DNA of 64,000 nt from Psilocybe azurescens. Its lineage: Eukaryota > Basidiomycota > Agaricomycetes > Agaricales > Agrocybaceae. Shown here piece by piece: positions 36,654 through 49,687 of the stretch. A program made the position numbers and the translations under genes. The stretch covers positions 124,001-188,000 of the forward strand of contig JAJIRX010000867.1 of the NCBI GenBank assembly GCA_023853785.1, written 5' to 3'. Below the pieces are notes generated by a model. It was not told the DNA's origin. It made no database searches and was given only the letters and a program-made list of their open reading frames with translations. The stretch's first letter is position 1. Every line of letters begins with the position of its first letter.

Positions 36654-37761
36654 TGGAGCTGTAGCTGTATAAAATTCAATTGTGAAAAGGAAACTGAACT
36701 ATACGACGGTATGTTGTTTAGTGCCAGACCAAGCTAAGACTACCGCCTGACCGAGCTTGGTTTCGTACAACCTGACAGATGGCGTGCCGCATTAGTAGGA
36801 GGTATTAAATAAAGACCCGCCACATTTAAAACAGAATCTATCCTCTGTATGTATAGCAGTAGTGAGGTAGTCTGCCACCACTCAGGTTTAGTGAAGCCTT
36901 AATACGCACACCCTGTATGGTCAAACCACTACCGTTATCTTTCACTCGAATGCCCGCCAAACAAATGCAAAACCAACGCCAACACGCTTTCTACGAGGCT
37001 AACTTAGAAAGTATATCATTAGATTGTTCAATAGCAAGCTGAGATAGGTAGGCACTGCAGTAGAAGCCTATGCCGTTCCCGCCGGGTGTGCTAATGCTGA
37101 TCTTCTCGGCGGCATTTGGTACAAGTTTATGGGCGCTTAATACCCTCGGATCACTAACTGCCGATTAGATATACCCAGTTGGGTCGATCGTCTCCGCTTG
37201 CATTATCGATAGTAGCACCAACCTTGACCAGAATTCTGTAATGTTGATAATCGTACCCGCTACAGCCTTTAAATACTCCGTTCCAATTTTTGCCAGAGGT
37301 ACAACCTAATTTAATTTCAAGTATTGCCTGCAGTTAATTATGGCGAAGTTCTTATTTTACGCACAATCCGCCTATTCATTAGGAGGTAACCGAAACAATG
37401 GACTGCTGAAAGCATTCGTTACAAAGTTTCAAGTAGGCGAGAAGTCCAAACATCTACCTAATTCATGAAACTCTATCGATAAGGCAGCTTAAGCTAACGT
37501 TAGCCAGAACAAGGCAAGTCTTGATTCAGATGACGGGCAATCAATAATAGAGGACACTAGTTTCAGGTAGTACTCTCTGGCCATGAAAAATCACAAGAAT
37601 TGAGATTTAGACCTCCGGGCAGCAACGGAGAAATAGTGCACCCATGCAAATTTGATTATAAAGGACCACAAATCCGTCGATTCAAAGACTCAAAGCCTCT
37701 CCAGCTTTTTGAATTTGCATTCTGCTACTAGTAGTGCAAGTACTCATTCTACTATCAGACC
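36654..37761. other. intergenic, promoter of the small secreted protein
   Basis: About 1.1 kb without coding signal. A TATAAA at 37657-37662 lies about 105 bases before the next ATG. Confidence 0.5.
37657..37662 (+). promoter_or_regulatory. TATA box of the small secreted protein
   Basis: TATAAA about 105 bases upstream of the ATG at 37762, a usual distance for highly expressed fungal genes. Confidence 0.5.
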
Positions 37762-38336
37762 ATGCAATCGTTCTCTAAGCTCCATCTCTTCGCTGTCCTC
37801 GGCGCCATGCTCGCGGTTAACCTCACCCTAGCCGCCCCACTCTCCACTAACAGCCTGGACTTGATGGAGAGGTCCGATGCCATCGACTCAAATATCTATT
37901 CCATTGACGCCGCTGATGCTGCTGCTCTGGAGATGGAGGAAGATTTCAGCATCTCCGATTTTGCTAAGAAAATCAAGTCGGTGGCTAATAAAGTCAAATC
38001 CGGCGTCAAGCAAGTGTAAGTCACCAACATTTGAATTCAATCAAAATTCGGTGAATACTAAATTGTAAATCACCTGGATTAATATAGAGCCACTATTGCG
38101 AAGCCCATTGTCGACACTGCTGCCAATCTCGCTCAGTAGTAAGTAGCGTAGCGCAGTTTATTTTTCGTGTCAATTTTCTCATCTCGCTTGCTCTGATTGA
38201 CATGAAACAGCACTCCTCTCGCTCCCGAAGCAAACATTGTGCACAAAGTTGTCGAGTGCGTATGCAGTTATATAATAATCCGCTCTGTTTACTCACTATT
38301 ATTCGTTTCAAATTCAGCAAAGCCGCTAATTTGTGA
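37762..38336 (+). CDS. small secreted protein with cationic amphipathic helix
   Basis: Four exons (37762-38015, 38088-38138, 38211-38255, 38318-38336) splice to 369 bases, 122 residues, with clean GT-AG introns and matching phases. Residues 1 to about 24 form a clear signal peptide (hydrophobic core FAVLGAMLAVNLTLA, then AAP). Next comes an acidic stretch of about 35 residues ending LEMEED, then a Lys-rich segment (DFAKKIKSVANKVKSGVKQV) whose charges and hydrophobics alternate at helical spacing, continuing into a neutral helix-prone tail (TIAKPIVDTAANLAQ and VHKVVDKAANL). No Cys and no Kex2 Lys-Arg site seen. The signal, acidic segment, cationic helix order resembles precursors of membrane-active peptides in other groups, but this is only architecture. 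It could equally be a structural small secreted protein. Confidence 0.75.
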
Positions 38337-41300
38337 TCCTTGAACAGTCCTTTGGTATAGTCTATCCTATTTTTACTTCTCTCCTGTTTGATAAAGATAT
38401 AAATATATAGGTCAAGCACCGCAGAATATTGATCATGATGAGGTGCTGAAATGGGCGTGTTTATTTTAGGGCCAGATTATGCAGTTTACTCAACGGAAAT
38501 GGATATGAAACAAAGAATTACATGTAACAAACTTGAATGTTTTGCGATGCAGAGTCAATATAAGGTTTTCCACATTGGATAAAACTAGAATAGCGTCGTC
38601 ATAGGTATAAATATTCCCCATATACTACGAGCAGACAGTTCAACTATGTCATTACACCGTTGTAAGCCTGGCGCCCCAGTCTTACCGCAGCCCCTTTTCC
38701 ACATTGTCTTGTTTTCTACATCTACGTATACGTGACTGCGATCCCCAACCTTTTCTTTGGCGGCGACTTCTCTCCACACGCACCGTACACATCTGTAACA
38801 CAGTCAGTCGTTCAATCGATATATCGTGGTCTTGTCATTTTCCGTGTGACTCTCATTGAGCCCTATGATGCCGGGCTTTTAACGACGCTCTGAAGTCTAC
38901 AGTGAGGCCGGGTGAATAACGAGGGTTTGGGTTGGTACAGATATAAATCACCACGTCCAGTACAGCGCGAGAGTTGGAATGGTATAGACACAGTATCCTT
39001 CATCTAGAACAAATTGTCAGACTTTGAATAGGGAAGTATGCTTCTTGGAACAGAAGCGATAGAAGGCGTCGTGACGTTGAATTGAAGATTCGAGGCTCCC
39101 TTTCTTATCTCCCCTGACTTATGTAACTCACATTGAAATGCAGGTGCCACTTGCAGCTCATAAACGTGAGACTGTTCATGCCCAGTCCCAACGAGTCCAT
39201 AAATCCTCTCCGCCCCAATATAATAATAACAATGGATTCCAAGAGCTTACGAGTCCACAGATTTCAGCGCTCACCGACTGCTACCGGCCTACGGTAAACT
39301 CTCAAAGCTCAGGACCTACAACCTTTACAACCAATAGTTCGAGACGGCTGGGATGTGATTTGTGATGGGCCGATCGTGGTAAACTATAGTGGAATACACG
39401 ACAAGTTACATAGTCTCTTTCCCGCCGTTACAGGGCACGATCTCCACAAGTCTCCACATCGGAGAGGCCGGCAGTAGTAAGCTGGGTTTAAAGTCGAAAG
39501 AAACTTGATTCTTCGCCGTAACACTCCCGAAACATCTGAAGCCGGGATTAACGATTTAATTTTTAACAGATCAAAGGACTCGAGAGTTGAATCATACCAG
39601 GGCCTAACCCTTGAACCATAGAATTAAGGTGTGAATGGCTCAAGAGGACCAATAGCCGATTCATATTTGAGTCCAGCATTAGAGTCCAGCATCAGTATTA
39701 GCTGATTAATCAAGCGTTGCTGAGCAGTGCTGAACGGCATGGAGTTAAAAACGTACAGTACAGATGAAATACACCCAACTTGATGTAGCAGCATTCTGTC
39801 GAGTTACGCCTCTTCCGGCTTTTGGATACTGATATAACGTTCGACACCGTAGCCAAGCGCTGCAAGCACAACTCCGGGTGTAGACAATGAGTGCTCGAGA
39901 GAAGTCGCGATTGTGTGTTTGAACTTCGTAATTCTATAGGCCAACCACATATAGGCAAGAGGAAATCAAGAGGAGATGGTTGGGAGATGGCACTAAGCGT
40001 CCAAGATATTCAAGAGACATCCGATCTCTAAGTCCTTAAGTAAATAGCTACACCCACCGTTGACCTCATTAGAGGTAAGATCAAAAAGGTTGATCTGGGC
40101 TAAAGATGAGAGGACAGTCTGAAGAGAAGAAGCGACCTGGAAATAATTTACACATGCCTGATTTTGCCGGTATGCTGCCAGAGTCCAAGCATTAGATAAT
40201 TATTCGTGGAGCGGATGACTCATCATCGATCATCGCCCAACTGCGACCCAGATTCGGTAACGAAGTTCTTTCTCCCAAATTTTGTTTTGCAAATCTCAAT
40301 CTTACTCTTCCACGTCATTCATTCTCCCAATTGCGACTGGTAAGACTGCGATAAGGCATATACCTCGACTGCAACTGTACAAAACAATCAACTTCTCATT
40401 AATCATTACTTATCATGTCAGAGTTTCGGACATCCTTTCGGGCACGTTCCCTCAACGTTCCCTTTCAACTTGACTGGTGAGAGTTGAGTTCTCACCTTTT
40501 TTGGTCTTTTCGTCTCTAGAAATATAATCTCCCTAACAATGCTACTTAAAAGAAATAGGGAAATATCTGGATTTCAGGTATTACCAAGGTACGGCAGACA
40601 TGCTTGGACATGAGACTCAAGATCTATTATTTAACTTTAACACACTATAACTGTTGTATCGCTGCGACATAGATCGATGCCTTGTGCGTCTAAATGGTCC
40701 CCTGCATGGTCATTCTGGCTTCGACAGTGCCGTACAATGACAAGTTATCGTGGAGCTCGGGATTGCTGATACATCCGACGTATCGTGTTTGGAATGTAGC
40801 GGGCCAATTGGATTGTTTTGTTCGCTTCTTCAGGTCAGAAAACCTATAAGAGGTGGTTGCATTAAGTATTTACATAAACTCGGGAATGAAAATCAACTGA
40901 TTACCATTCATTTTCCGATATTCCTTAAACATTTTCCGCTCCAATTTACCTCCTGAAGAGAGCTTTGCAAGTGGAGTATCGCAGTGAAATGTATGCATAC
41001 TTTCCCTGCATATGACCAAGTATTGTCAACCACCGCAAGCCTGAATGGGGCGATGCGATGCCTATCAAGCCAAGAATTTGACAGAAATCCAGCAATCGAA
41101 TGTTATTAAGTACCCCACCCCTTTTCCCTGTCATTTTGTGTCTTTCTCTGCTGATTTCCTTGGTAGAACCCAACTCGAAGCCATGAATATTTACATCTGG
41201 TGACCCTACCCTCGCTCAATTGGCGCAATCACTCACAGCGCCCAGATCCTGTTTACGTATATACGCAAACGCACTTTACGACTCGAGTCGGACATTACGC

Positions 41301-41432
41301 TGCTTGATCAAAATGCACCGCAGCGTTATGTACAAATCGCGGATTAGATAAAAGGACGACGGCTCGTTTGAAGTGCCCCAGCATCTGCTTTCTCTTCCAG
41401 CTACACCTTAACTTTAGTATTCTGATCCAACT
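38337..41432. other. 3.1 kb gene-free stretch
   Basis: Only short frames, none with recognisable content, on either strand. No repeat shared with the rest of the window was noticed. The last about 150 bases hold the tyrosinase promoter, with an AT-rich GATAAAAGG near 41346. Confidence 0.5.
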
Positions 41433-43634
41433 ATGTCTCGAATCGTGATCACTGGTGCAACCGGAGGCTCTCCTAACCGCCTCGAAATAAGCGATTTTGT
41501 CAAGAATGACAAGTTCTTCTCGCTCTATGTTCAAGCCCTTCGTAAGCCTTCCTGCTTCTGAACCGCGTCGACAAGGTATACTGATACATCGTACAAAATA
41601 TTGACAGAAATCATGGCGACGGGGTCCCCCAATCCGATTTTCAGTCATTCTTCCAGGTTGCGGGTATACATGGACTCCCAAATACGGCCTGGGACGGTGC
41701 TGTAGGCAGCAAGCCATTCGATCCCAATTCCCAATGGGGTGGTTATTGCACTCATGGCTCCGTTCTCTTCCCAACCTGGCACAGACCATATGTCATGCTA
41801 TATGAGGTACACGACCCTGTTCTCGCTTACACGCGATCGTTCCTGATACCTACATTGCTTCCCTTTTACAGCAAATCATGCAAAAGCACGCTGCAGAGGT
41901 TGCGGCAAAATATACAGTGGACAAAGCAAGCTGGGTCGAGGCAGCTGCCAACATCCGTCAACCATACTGGGACTGGGCTGAAAATGCCGTGCCCCCTGAC
42001 GAAGTGATCGCGCTCAAGCAGGTCCAAATCACCGGGCCCAATGGGAGCAAGATCACTGTTGACAACCCTCTATACCACTACAAGTTCAATCCCATCGACC
42101 GCTCGTTCCCGCGTCCCTATAGTGGCTGGCCGACCACTCTCAGGCAACCTACCAGCTCCCGACCCAACGCTACGGACAATGTTACGAGGCTTAAAAAGTA
42201 GGGTTTCGTGTTCCAATTACCAGTGACCGGTGTTAATGGTCCAACTATAGCGTACTGCGTGCGGCCCAATCAGATATCACTACCAGCACGTACAGCATGC
42301 TGACGCGCGTGCACACCTGGACTGCCTTCAGCAACCATACTGTCGGAGATGGAGGAAGTACCAGCAACAGTCTGGAAGCCATTCATGATGGAATCCACGT
42401 CGATGTTGGAGGAAGTGGTCAGATGGCTGACCCTGCAGTGGCCGGTAAGTCTCTTGATGTGTTCCTGATGATCTTCGAAATGATATTCAATCTTCCATAG
42501 CCTTTGACCCTATCTTCTTCTTGCACCACTGTAACGTCGACAGATTATTATCTCTCTGGGCGGCCTTGAACCCTGGTGTCTGGATCTCCAAAGGTGACTC
42601 CGAAGATGGAAGCTTCACTCTCCCCCCTGAGATACCCGTCGATCAGACTACTGGTACGTGCGACTATTCATTAATTTCCGTATGCGTTTATTTAAAGACG
42701 TCCTATTTTAGCTTTGACCCCCTTCTGGAACAGTCAAACGACATTCTGGGCATCCACTGCTACTCAAGACACCACCCAACTTGGGTATACGTACCCAGAG
42801 TTCAACGGTCTTGATTTAGGCAACGCTTCAGCAGTGAAGACCGCGATCGGCAATATAGTTAATCGCCTCTATGGAACGTCTGTTTTCGGCTCCTTCGCCG
42901 CTGCTGCACCTTCTGCGCTCGGTGCGACAGCAGCATTTGCCATTCCTGCTTCTATCCCCGCTCCTGAACAGCCACCCGCCGCAGCTGAAAAGGCTACAGA
43001 ACAACATGCCATATCTGCTCCTACAATCTCTCGTAATCTCGGGCGGCGACGCATGGTCCGTCGGCACACACCCACCACTATGTTCCTCCCAATCATGGGC
43101 TCTATGACTGGACTGCTCGTATTGAATGCAAAAATACGAGCTCGGCACGAGCTTCTCTGTTCTCGTCTTCCTTGGTACTGTTCCCGAGGATCCCGAGCAG
43201 TGGCTCATCGATCCACACTTTGTTGGGGCCCATCATGCCTTCGTTAATAGCAAAGCGGGCGAGTGTGCCAACTGTCGTAACCAAAGCGACATCATCATCG
43301 AGGGATTCGTTCATCTCAACCGTGCTATTATAAAGCATTCTGGGCTGAACTCTTTGCATCCTGATGTCGTGGTCCCGTATTTGACTAAAGAGTTGCATTA
43401 CAGAGTGCAGAAGGTGAGTATCTGTTGTATGTTTATACTTTCGAAATCGCTGACTAATCTCCTGCAACTTGTTAATAGGTTGACGGAGAGGTGGCCGAGT
43501 TACAATCTCTTGAAGTATTTGTCGTTGGTACCCCGTTGAGCTACCCACCAGGAGCAATGTTCCCTGTCCCCGGGACCCCTCACCGCTACGGTGGAATCAC
43601 TTACGGGCGTCCTGGAGGAAGCCGCCGTGCTTGA
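41433..43634 (+). CDS. tyrosinase (polyphenol oxidase), full length
   Basis: Type 3 copper enzyme that hydroxylates monophenols and oxidises diphenols to quinones for melanin-type browning. The start [12 protein letters not shown] is followed by FFSLYVQAL, the CuA site ([22 protein letters not shown]), the CuB site ([24 protein letters not shown]) and GYTYPEF near the end of the catalytic core. A linker rich in Ala/Pro ([13 protein letters not shown] onward) then leads to the C-terminal lid domain (YDWTARIE to [16 protein letters not shown]). No signal peptide, as usual for mushroom tyrosinases. Breaks: CCCCC at 41626-41630 and AAAAA at 43130-43134 are each one base short for the frame, and a shift is also needed near 43060-43085. 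With those, the protein is complete. Its lid domain is the parent-type sequence for the orphan at 6828-7535. Confidence 0.9.
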
Positions 43635-45177
43635 TGGATATGCTTTGACAAACGAAACTAAAAACGATGGACATCTGTAATTGTAACAACTTGTGATCTG
43701 TTAAGCTTCTACGTCCTTAGTCGAATATGCCTGTGTATTATTGTGGCCGGGGAATCCCTGGAAATTTAAAAAGTGGCAGAGTCTTCAAAGGGAATCCACG
43801 TAATGCCCCAAACTCTGAACGCAGACAAATCACGCGTGGGTGAAATGGCTATGTGCCGCTACCTTTTGGTCATTTCTCAAAGCCACTAATACAATGGCAT
43901 AGCGATTATATCTTTATAAGAAACACGAAAGATTGTCATGGGCACCCCAGTTCTCATAAAACCAATGCACCAAAAAGTTGTAACATAACGGCGTAGTTGT
44001 GTAATTATAACAAGGAAACGGATTTCAATGCATGAGCGCTTATTAACGACAGCGCTTGTCCTGTCACAATCGGCTTGGATGAAGGTTTAACGTTTAACGT
44101 TCGTTATTCAAACCTGATATCTATCCCGTGTCATTCTTTTGACGATTCATTGTCGTTGTGTCATCCAATTGACCATTACTATCATATTATGTTCTTTGAA
44201 CGATTTGATTTGCATTGCACAGTTTCAGTTTCCCGTACTTTGTTTTGCTTAAATATCACCACGAGATTAGGGCGGAGATTAGTTCCTTCTGCTTCAATTC
44301 TCGATAATTATGTCGATCACTTAAATGAGGCACAATGAGGCACTACCCTGAGTCCTCCCACACTCCCCATCAAAAATCCCGGCGGCAATGGCGCGATAGT
44401 TCCCGGAAAACTTGCGAATAAGCCGGACTCCGGAGTCGCCAATTAGTTGTTCTGTGTTCTAAAGCCGATGCGGCGAAACCTTCCATTTTCCTACCTCTGG
44501 CCCCCTCTCATCTCCCACTCCCACAACTTCAACATCTTTCACGCAATTTCCATGTTTGAATCCTTCTCCTCTGTCTGCGTCCTGCAATATCTGCCTTGAA
44601 ACAGACGAGTCGAGGCTCCTTAGTCGATCCCGCGTTAAATGGTGTGGGAGTTCATCAAGACCCTTGATGATTCCCTATTAGTCAGATAGAGAGAACAATA
44701 GAGGTCTAGCTTCCTCCCTTTCACTGGCATGGAAACCTGTCAAGACGCGGTGGTGTGACGAAGGAGATGTGACACTCGTGGGGACCTCTTATTGTGCTGC
44801 AACCTCCGTCAAGACCTTCCTTACTCTCAATCCTCGTGTGCTCTCAGCCTCGAGCTGTTCCCCCATCTGGCTCTCATTGGACTCGACCTGCCCTTACAGC
44901 AGCCATTCTATCTAGCCGGGAGCATCCAGACACAGCTTTTACACCTCATCAGTACTTAGTCTATAGCAGACTCGCGAAGGCACGGACACGGACAGCACAT
45001 ACGCATTTCCGCACACCCAGCGCTCATTGGCCTCGTGTAGACCGCGTTTTCACTCAGTATCGGGTTCCCCGTTTTAAGCACGATACTTCCGACCGCTATA
45101 AATTTCCTTCGTATTTAAATACTGGGGACCGTATTACCCATCCAGCGAGGAATACCCATGCCATCAAGTTCGATCTC
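43635..45177. other. intergenic, no gene
   Basis: About 1.5 kb. The open frame 44794-45303 has no F-box or other domain upstream of the real start at 45178 and reads like 5' leader sequence. Nothing else was seen. Confidence 0.5.
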
Positions 45178-46724
45178 ATGAAGTCTGAGGCCTTCCCTCG
45201 ATTGTTAGACTTCCTCTGGAGGTCTTGGAAGTCTTCATTGATTTTTCCTCAGTCTCGACGCAACTTTCGATTTCTCGCGTTTCTAGGCTATTCAACTCTT
45301 TGACTTTGCGTGCTCTATACCGCAATATTTCTCTGTATTCTCCTGCCGTAGTTGTGGCGTGCTGTCAAACCTTAGCCTCCAACCGTAATGCCGCCACTAC
45401 AGTACGATCATTCGTGATCAGTTATAAGTACGTGTACATCTATTTCGGGCTCCCTTTTCCAGTGCATCTAATCTTCATGACAGTCATTATTCTCCCGCTT
45501 TGCTTGCTTCATATTATTCCATCATCAAAAGGCACTTCAATCGCTTAACAATCTACATACCCTGAAATTGTTGGTTAACGATCCCTACTTCGTCACACTC
45601 CTTAGTCGCTGTAACTTCTCCCGACTTCGACATTTCGAATGCTATCTTACACCTTCCACGCCATTAATCGAGTTTCTCAACCGCCACTCTAGAATCTACT
45701 ACTTGCAAGTATCTCCAAACGAGAATACCACAGAGTCTCTACCAGATGACGGTAGCGGTAGCAACACCCTTCCCGCCCTGGAACTTCCTCGTCTTCAATA
45801 TTTTTCCGGCAATGTACAGAACGTGTCATTCCTTGGCACGACTAACACTTTGAGGGCGGCCATCCTGTCGTGGAATGCCATGGAGACCGACCCAGACATG
45901 GCATTTCAGGCTCTTCAGCGCTCATGCTGTGATAGCCTCAACCTGCTGAGCTGCAGGAGACGAGGTTGGAATCAGGATTTGATTGAATCGATCTCCATCC
46001 GGCTACCTGATCTGGTCTCGTTGCTGATATCAAATGTGTTACTGGTAGACGAGCCTCTTAGCGAGGTATGTTTAACTGTTTAACGCTCTCTTCTCCAAAG
46101 AATCATGCATTGCTTATTGCGTCGTGATTCGCAGGATTATCTTCAAGCTATAAAAGCCTATCTACCCCGGTTTACGCAATTGCAGAGGCTACATATCGTC
46201 TGCATCGATTATTTTGAGATGGGCGATATATCGTCGCCGATCGACAAGGAGCTTTCAATTGTCACCACATGGGGCGCCGCGTGCCCTTCCCTCGCAGAAA
46301 TATCCCTTCCTCGTGAGGCCTTTTCACTTGCTTCTGTCATCGCTCGAAGCTCAGTTCTTTTCCTATTTCAGACTCCAAAGGGCTTTGCTGGTACAAAATT
46401 GCAGACAACGTATGGATTCCAGATCCCAAGCACACTTTAGGTGGTCAATGGCTATATGATACAGTTGTACTGAAACGGCACCCTGGTTGGAAAACCATCG
46501 TCGATGGCTTGAATGACAGTCCTCCCTCCAGCTCAGCAGGTATAGTCAACGGTAGTGCGTATACAAATACCATTGCCGTGGTGAGACGCCACTTGGGCGG
46601 GCTGCTCAAGAAAGAAGGGACAGAGCAAAAGAGTACCACTTATATATCGAGCACTGATCCGGGGGCCTTATCGGGAGATTTGAGCTCAGATACCTCGGAT
46701 CACGAAGAAAGCAGAGAACGATGA
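45178..46724 (+). CDS. F-box protein (second copy type)
   Basis: The ATG at 45178 (MKSEAFP) leads into RLPLEVLEVFIDFSSVSTQLSISRVSRLFNSLTLRALYRNI, an F-box-like start typical of agaricomycetes, provided one base is added at the CCC run 45195-45197. An intron follows (GTACGTG to AAAAG near 45540), then ALQSLNNLHTLKLL and other leucine-rich segments, an intron after DEPLSE, and a last exon with GLCWYKIADNVWIPD and a C-terminal Ser/Asp-rich tail ending DHEESRER. Likely an SCF substrate adaptor; target unknown. Not close in sequence to the F-box gene at 4292-6158. Confidence 0.7.
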
Positions 46725-47816
46725 AAGAGTTCTACTCTACACGTCGTTTTGGTTTTTCTTTTTCCTTTGGAACGTTTGAACAGCGGTTCTGTAGCCGTTT
46801 CATGGACCATTCACTGTCCAATGCTGTCTGTACCTCTAGCATTCTGCCTTCGTTGCTGTCTTTCAATTTGCTTTCTTCCTGTGCCACAACGACTAGTTGC
46901 GACTACCTCGTTCCTGTTATTTTTATTCTCTCTGGTTTAATTCATGGGCTGGGTCAGCCTTCGACATTTGTTCTCCTCGTATACATTACACATAGATAAA
47001 TATATAGTACATTGGCGTTCTGTTCTCATTTTGCATTGAACTATTTGATACACTGTTCTGACTCTATGTTGGGCGTCGATGCACGGTGGACACTATCGAC
47101 ACATGTAATTGTCTTGACCCTGGGGTAGGCTAAGAGCTGAGTACATACTACATACGAATAAGTTCTACGAGTGTAGAGATCTAGAGGCGCCGGTATTCAA
47201 GAGTTCTACATTTGCAACGAGGCACTTCTCGAACGATCGACCTTCGGCATTCGTTTGACATTCGTAACATTTATCACACAAGATGAGCAAGAAAATGATA
47301 GGCCAAAGGCGTAAAAAGTTTCAGTTACCGAGTCCGGGACCATTTCCGAATTCTTGCTCCCAAGTCTTATCAATTGGCCGTTGGTCTGATCAGGATGTGC
47401 CTAGGACGCCATGCATCAACCATGCGTCACAGTAATGTTAGCCGCGGAAAGGCAACTGCAATAACCGGTGACTCGGTGACTCCGCTGTCCAATATCAGTC
47501 GAGATCGACGTCTTCATGATGCAGGAACATTATGCCCAGTCAAAAATTGTGCGATCGGACATCCGACACTGTCGTGGATTCCACTCAGCCTCGCTGTTAA
47601 CGAAGTCGGCGTTGATCATGTTTGTAGTAATATGGCCGCATAAGTTGCACGGTCTTTCAATCTTGACTATGGGCCGCTGACGCCGAACCTTAACATATAT
47701 GTTTTACTAAGGTTAGAGCACACAGTATATAATGATAATGGGGCTATATCATGGCAAAGCGTCCCCAACAAATCATTTGGTTCCCAGTGTAGATTCGAGA
47801 GAGCAAGAGACTAAAA
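46725..47816. other. intergenic, no gene
   Basis: About 1.1 kb with no recognisable gene; the last part is the SDR promoter (TATATAATG near 47725). Frames at 46721-46999 and 47374-47643 lack domain features. Confidence 0.5.
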
Positions 47817-48908
47817 ATGCACTACTCGTCGTCTAAAGTTTGGCTAGTCACAGGTATGGCAGATTTGTGTTCTATTCCACAGAAGGCTGATCATGTTAAT
47901 ACTAGGGACCTCTTCGGGATTCGGAAAACATTTCGTACTTTCTGCGCTTGCTCGCGGCGATCGTGTTATTGCAGCTGCGAGATCTTTGAAGAAACTGGAG
48001 GCCTTCACCTCGACATTAGATATCAAAGACATGGAGCGACTTCGTCCTCTACAACTGGATCTAACGGATGGAAAAGAAGAAATTGAGAGAAAGATAGGGA
48101 ACGCGTTTACTTTTGGAATCGCATAGATGTCCTTGTTAATAACGCAGGAAATTTCACTGGAGGCATGATGGAAGAGGGAGGGTGAGCATTCTTTCTAACT
48201 TATGAGTGCATGGAATTGACGAAAAGTCTCAGGAGTAAGCTGCTGCGACAGCAGTTTGATACCAATGTCTTTGGTACTCTCGACGTAACAACAGCTACAC
48301 TTCCGTATCTCCGACAAAGTAAAGATGCCTGCGTTATTACAATTGGGAGTCGATCTGCATGGAAAGCTGAGCTCCCTGTATGATACTCTCAAGACTTGAA
48401 GAAAGTAAAGTAGATGCTGACTCTGTTAATTCTCAGGGACTTGGCTTCTATGCGGCATCAAAAGCAGCCATTCGCGGTGGGTAACTTGTTTATTAACACA
48501 AGCCTCTACTCACAATATTTAATTACAGCCATAACGGAGTCCTTTATGTCAGAGCTAGCCCAATTTAACATAAGGGTTCTCCTCGTAGAACCAGGCTCAT
48601 TTAAGACAGAAGGTATTCAAAATCAACTGTTCTCCAATGAGAACCTAATACCAATATACGATGGTCTGAGGCAAGCGACCAAGGCCAGGCTTCAGTCGGT
48701 CGGTCCTGGAGGCTTGGAGTCGGGCGATCCGCATAAAGCTGTAGAGGCAATTATCGACGTTGTAACAGATGAAGGAGCCGCTCAAGGACGAGAATGGCCT
48801 GGATACCTTATTTTGGGCAACGACGCAGACCGCGATGTGCGTCAGAAATGCGAGAAGGTTCTCAGCACACTGGACTCATGGACCGACGTAGCGAAGGCCG
48901 TATACTAG
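47817..48908 (+). CDS. short-chain dehydrogenase/reductase
   Basis: Classical SDR, NAD(P)-dependent oxidoreductase. The TGTSSGFG cofactor loop is split by the first intron (after WLVTG), then come RVIAAARSLKKLE, DVLVNNAGN, the active-site ITIGSRSAW with Ser and FYAASKAAI with the YxxxK pair, and the PGSFKT loop. Small introns lie near 48182-48230, 48379-48437 and 48479-48529. The frame breaks at TTTT 48111-48114; one more T gives AFTFWNRIDVLVNNAG. The substrate cannot be read from the sequence. Its place between terpene synthase repeats makes a role in terpenoid oxidation possible, but that is only context. Confidence 0.85.
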
Positions 48909-49360
48909 ATCACTTTAACGCTTTTACCTTTCTTCTTCAACTACAAAATATCAAATTACTTACCTCATTCTATAGAGTACTAAATATTGTCCTCAGTTCT
49001 TGCTCGTTTTCCCATCTGCCCGTCCCTCTTTATAGTTGCTCATACTTTATTAAAGATAGATTAAGTACTTCAAGATTACTTTAACATGTTATGCCTCTGT
49101 CATATAGTCATAGTAGATAAAAGTCAGAAAAGATATAGTACCCACCCAGCAACTCTGAAAAACAAAAAAGTGCATGCCTTGAGGTGAGCGAGCTCAAGCC
49201 TAGCACACCTCAGTGTTGGGTGAGTCGAGTTGAAATAGGGGCCGTGTGACACAAGCTGAAGCTGATTTGTCATCAATGGTAACCCTTGGGTTACTGTGAC
49301 GAGACTTTTCAGACGCGTTCCCTGGTCCATCGTCTGACTGTCTCGTCTCGACCGTCGACA
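48909..49360. other. intergenic, no gene
   Basis: AT-rich 3' flank of the SDR and upstream region of the small membrane protein; nothing else was seen. Confidence 0.45.
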
Positions 49361-49687
49361 ATGCACATCGCTATCCCTTTCATAAATGACTACTCAGCAA
49401 AGGTCCAGATAGGTGTAATAACGACATTAATACTCATAAGCTATCTTTATCGACGGGCAAGAATCGCACTCGCAGGGTTAATATCAACTTACGTGGCTTT
49501 CAAAATTGTCGTACCTCTCGTGGGATGGATAATCTATCTCTTCAAGGGATTCTCCATGATTGCATTCTACATATACTTCTTCAAGATTGGAATGGGATAC
49601 GTTCTGACAGCTGTTGATTTCATCTTCAACGATGGACTGGACACCTTGATAAAAGCCCTGGAAACTGCAAGGCCAGAGGTCCAGTAA
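49361..49687 (+). CDS. small membrane protein, 108 residues, unknown
   Basis: A single open frame from the ATG at 49361 (MHIAIPFIND) to TAA at 49687. Three hydrophobic stretches are visible: VQIGVITTLILISYLY, LAGLISTYVAFKIVVPLVGWIIYLF and MIAFYIYFFKIGMGYVL, separated by short basic turns (RRARI, FKG), with an acidic C-terminal tail (DGLDTLIKALETARPEVQ). That points to a small multi-pass membrane protein with the tail outside the bilayer. No family recognised. The frame also runs upstream without an ATG. Could be a real lineage-specific gene or a chance hydrophobic frame. Confidence 0.5.
   Translation: MHIAIPFINDYSAKVQIGVITTLILISYLYRRARIALAGLISTYVAFKIVVPLVGWIIYLFKGFSMIAFYIYFFKIGMGYVLTAVDFIFNDGLDTLIKALETARPEVQ

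Noticed and set aside
41295..41789. 164-codon minus-strand frame at the tyrosinase start
   Set aside because: Antisense to the CuA exon, which is clearly the real gene.
44794..45303. 169-codon frame before the second F-box gene
   Set aside because: No domain; it overlaps the F-box start in another frame and reads like leader sequence.
47374..47643. 89-codon frame upstream of the SDR
   Set aside because: No domain and random-looking composition.
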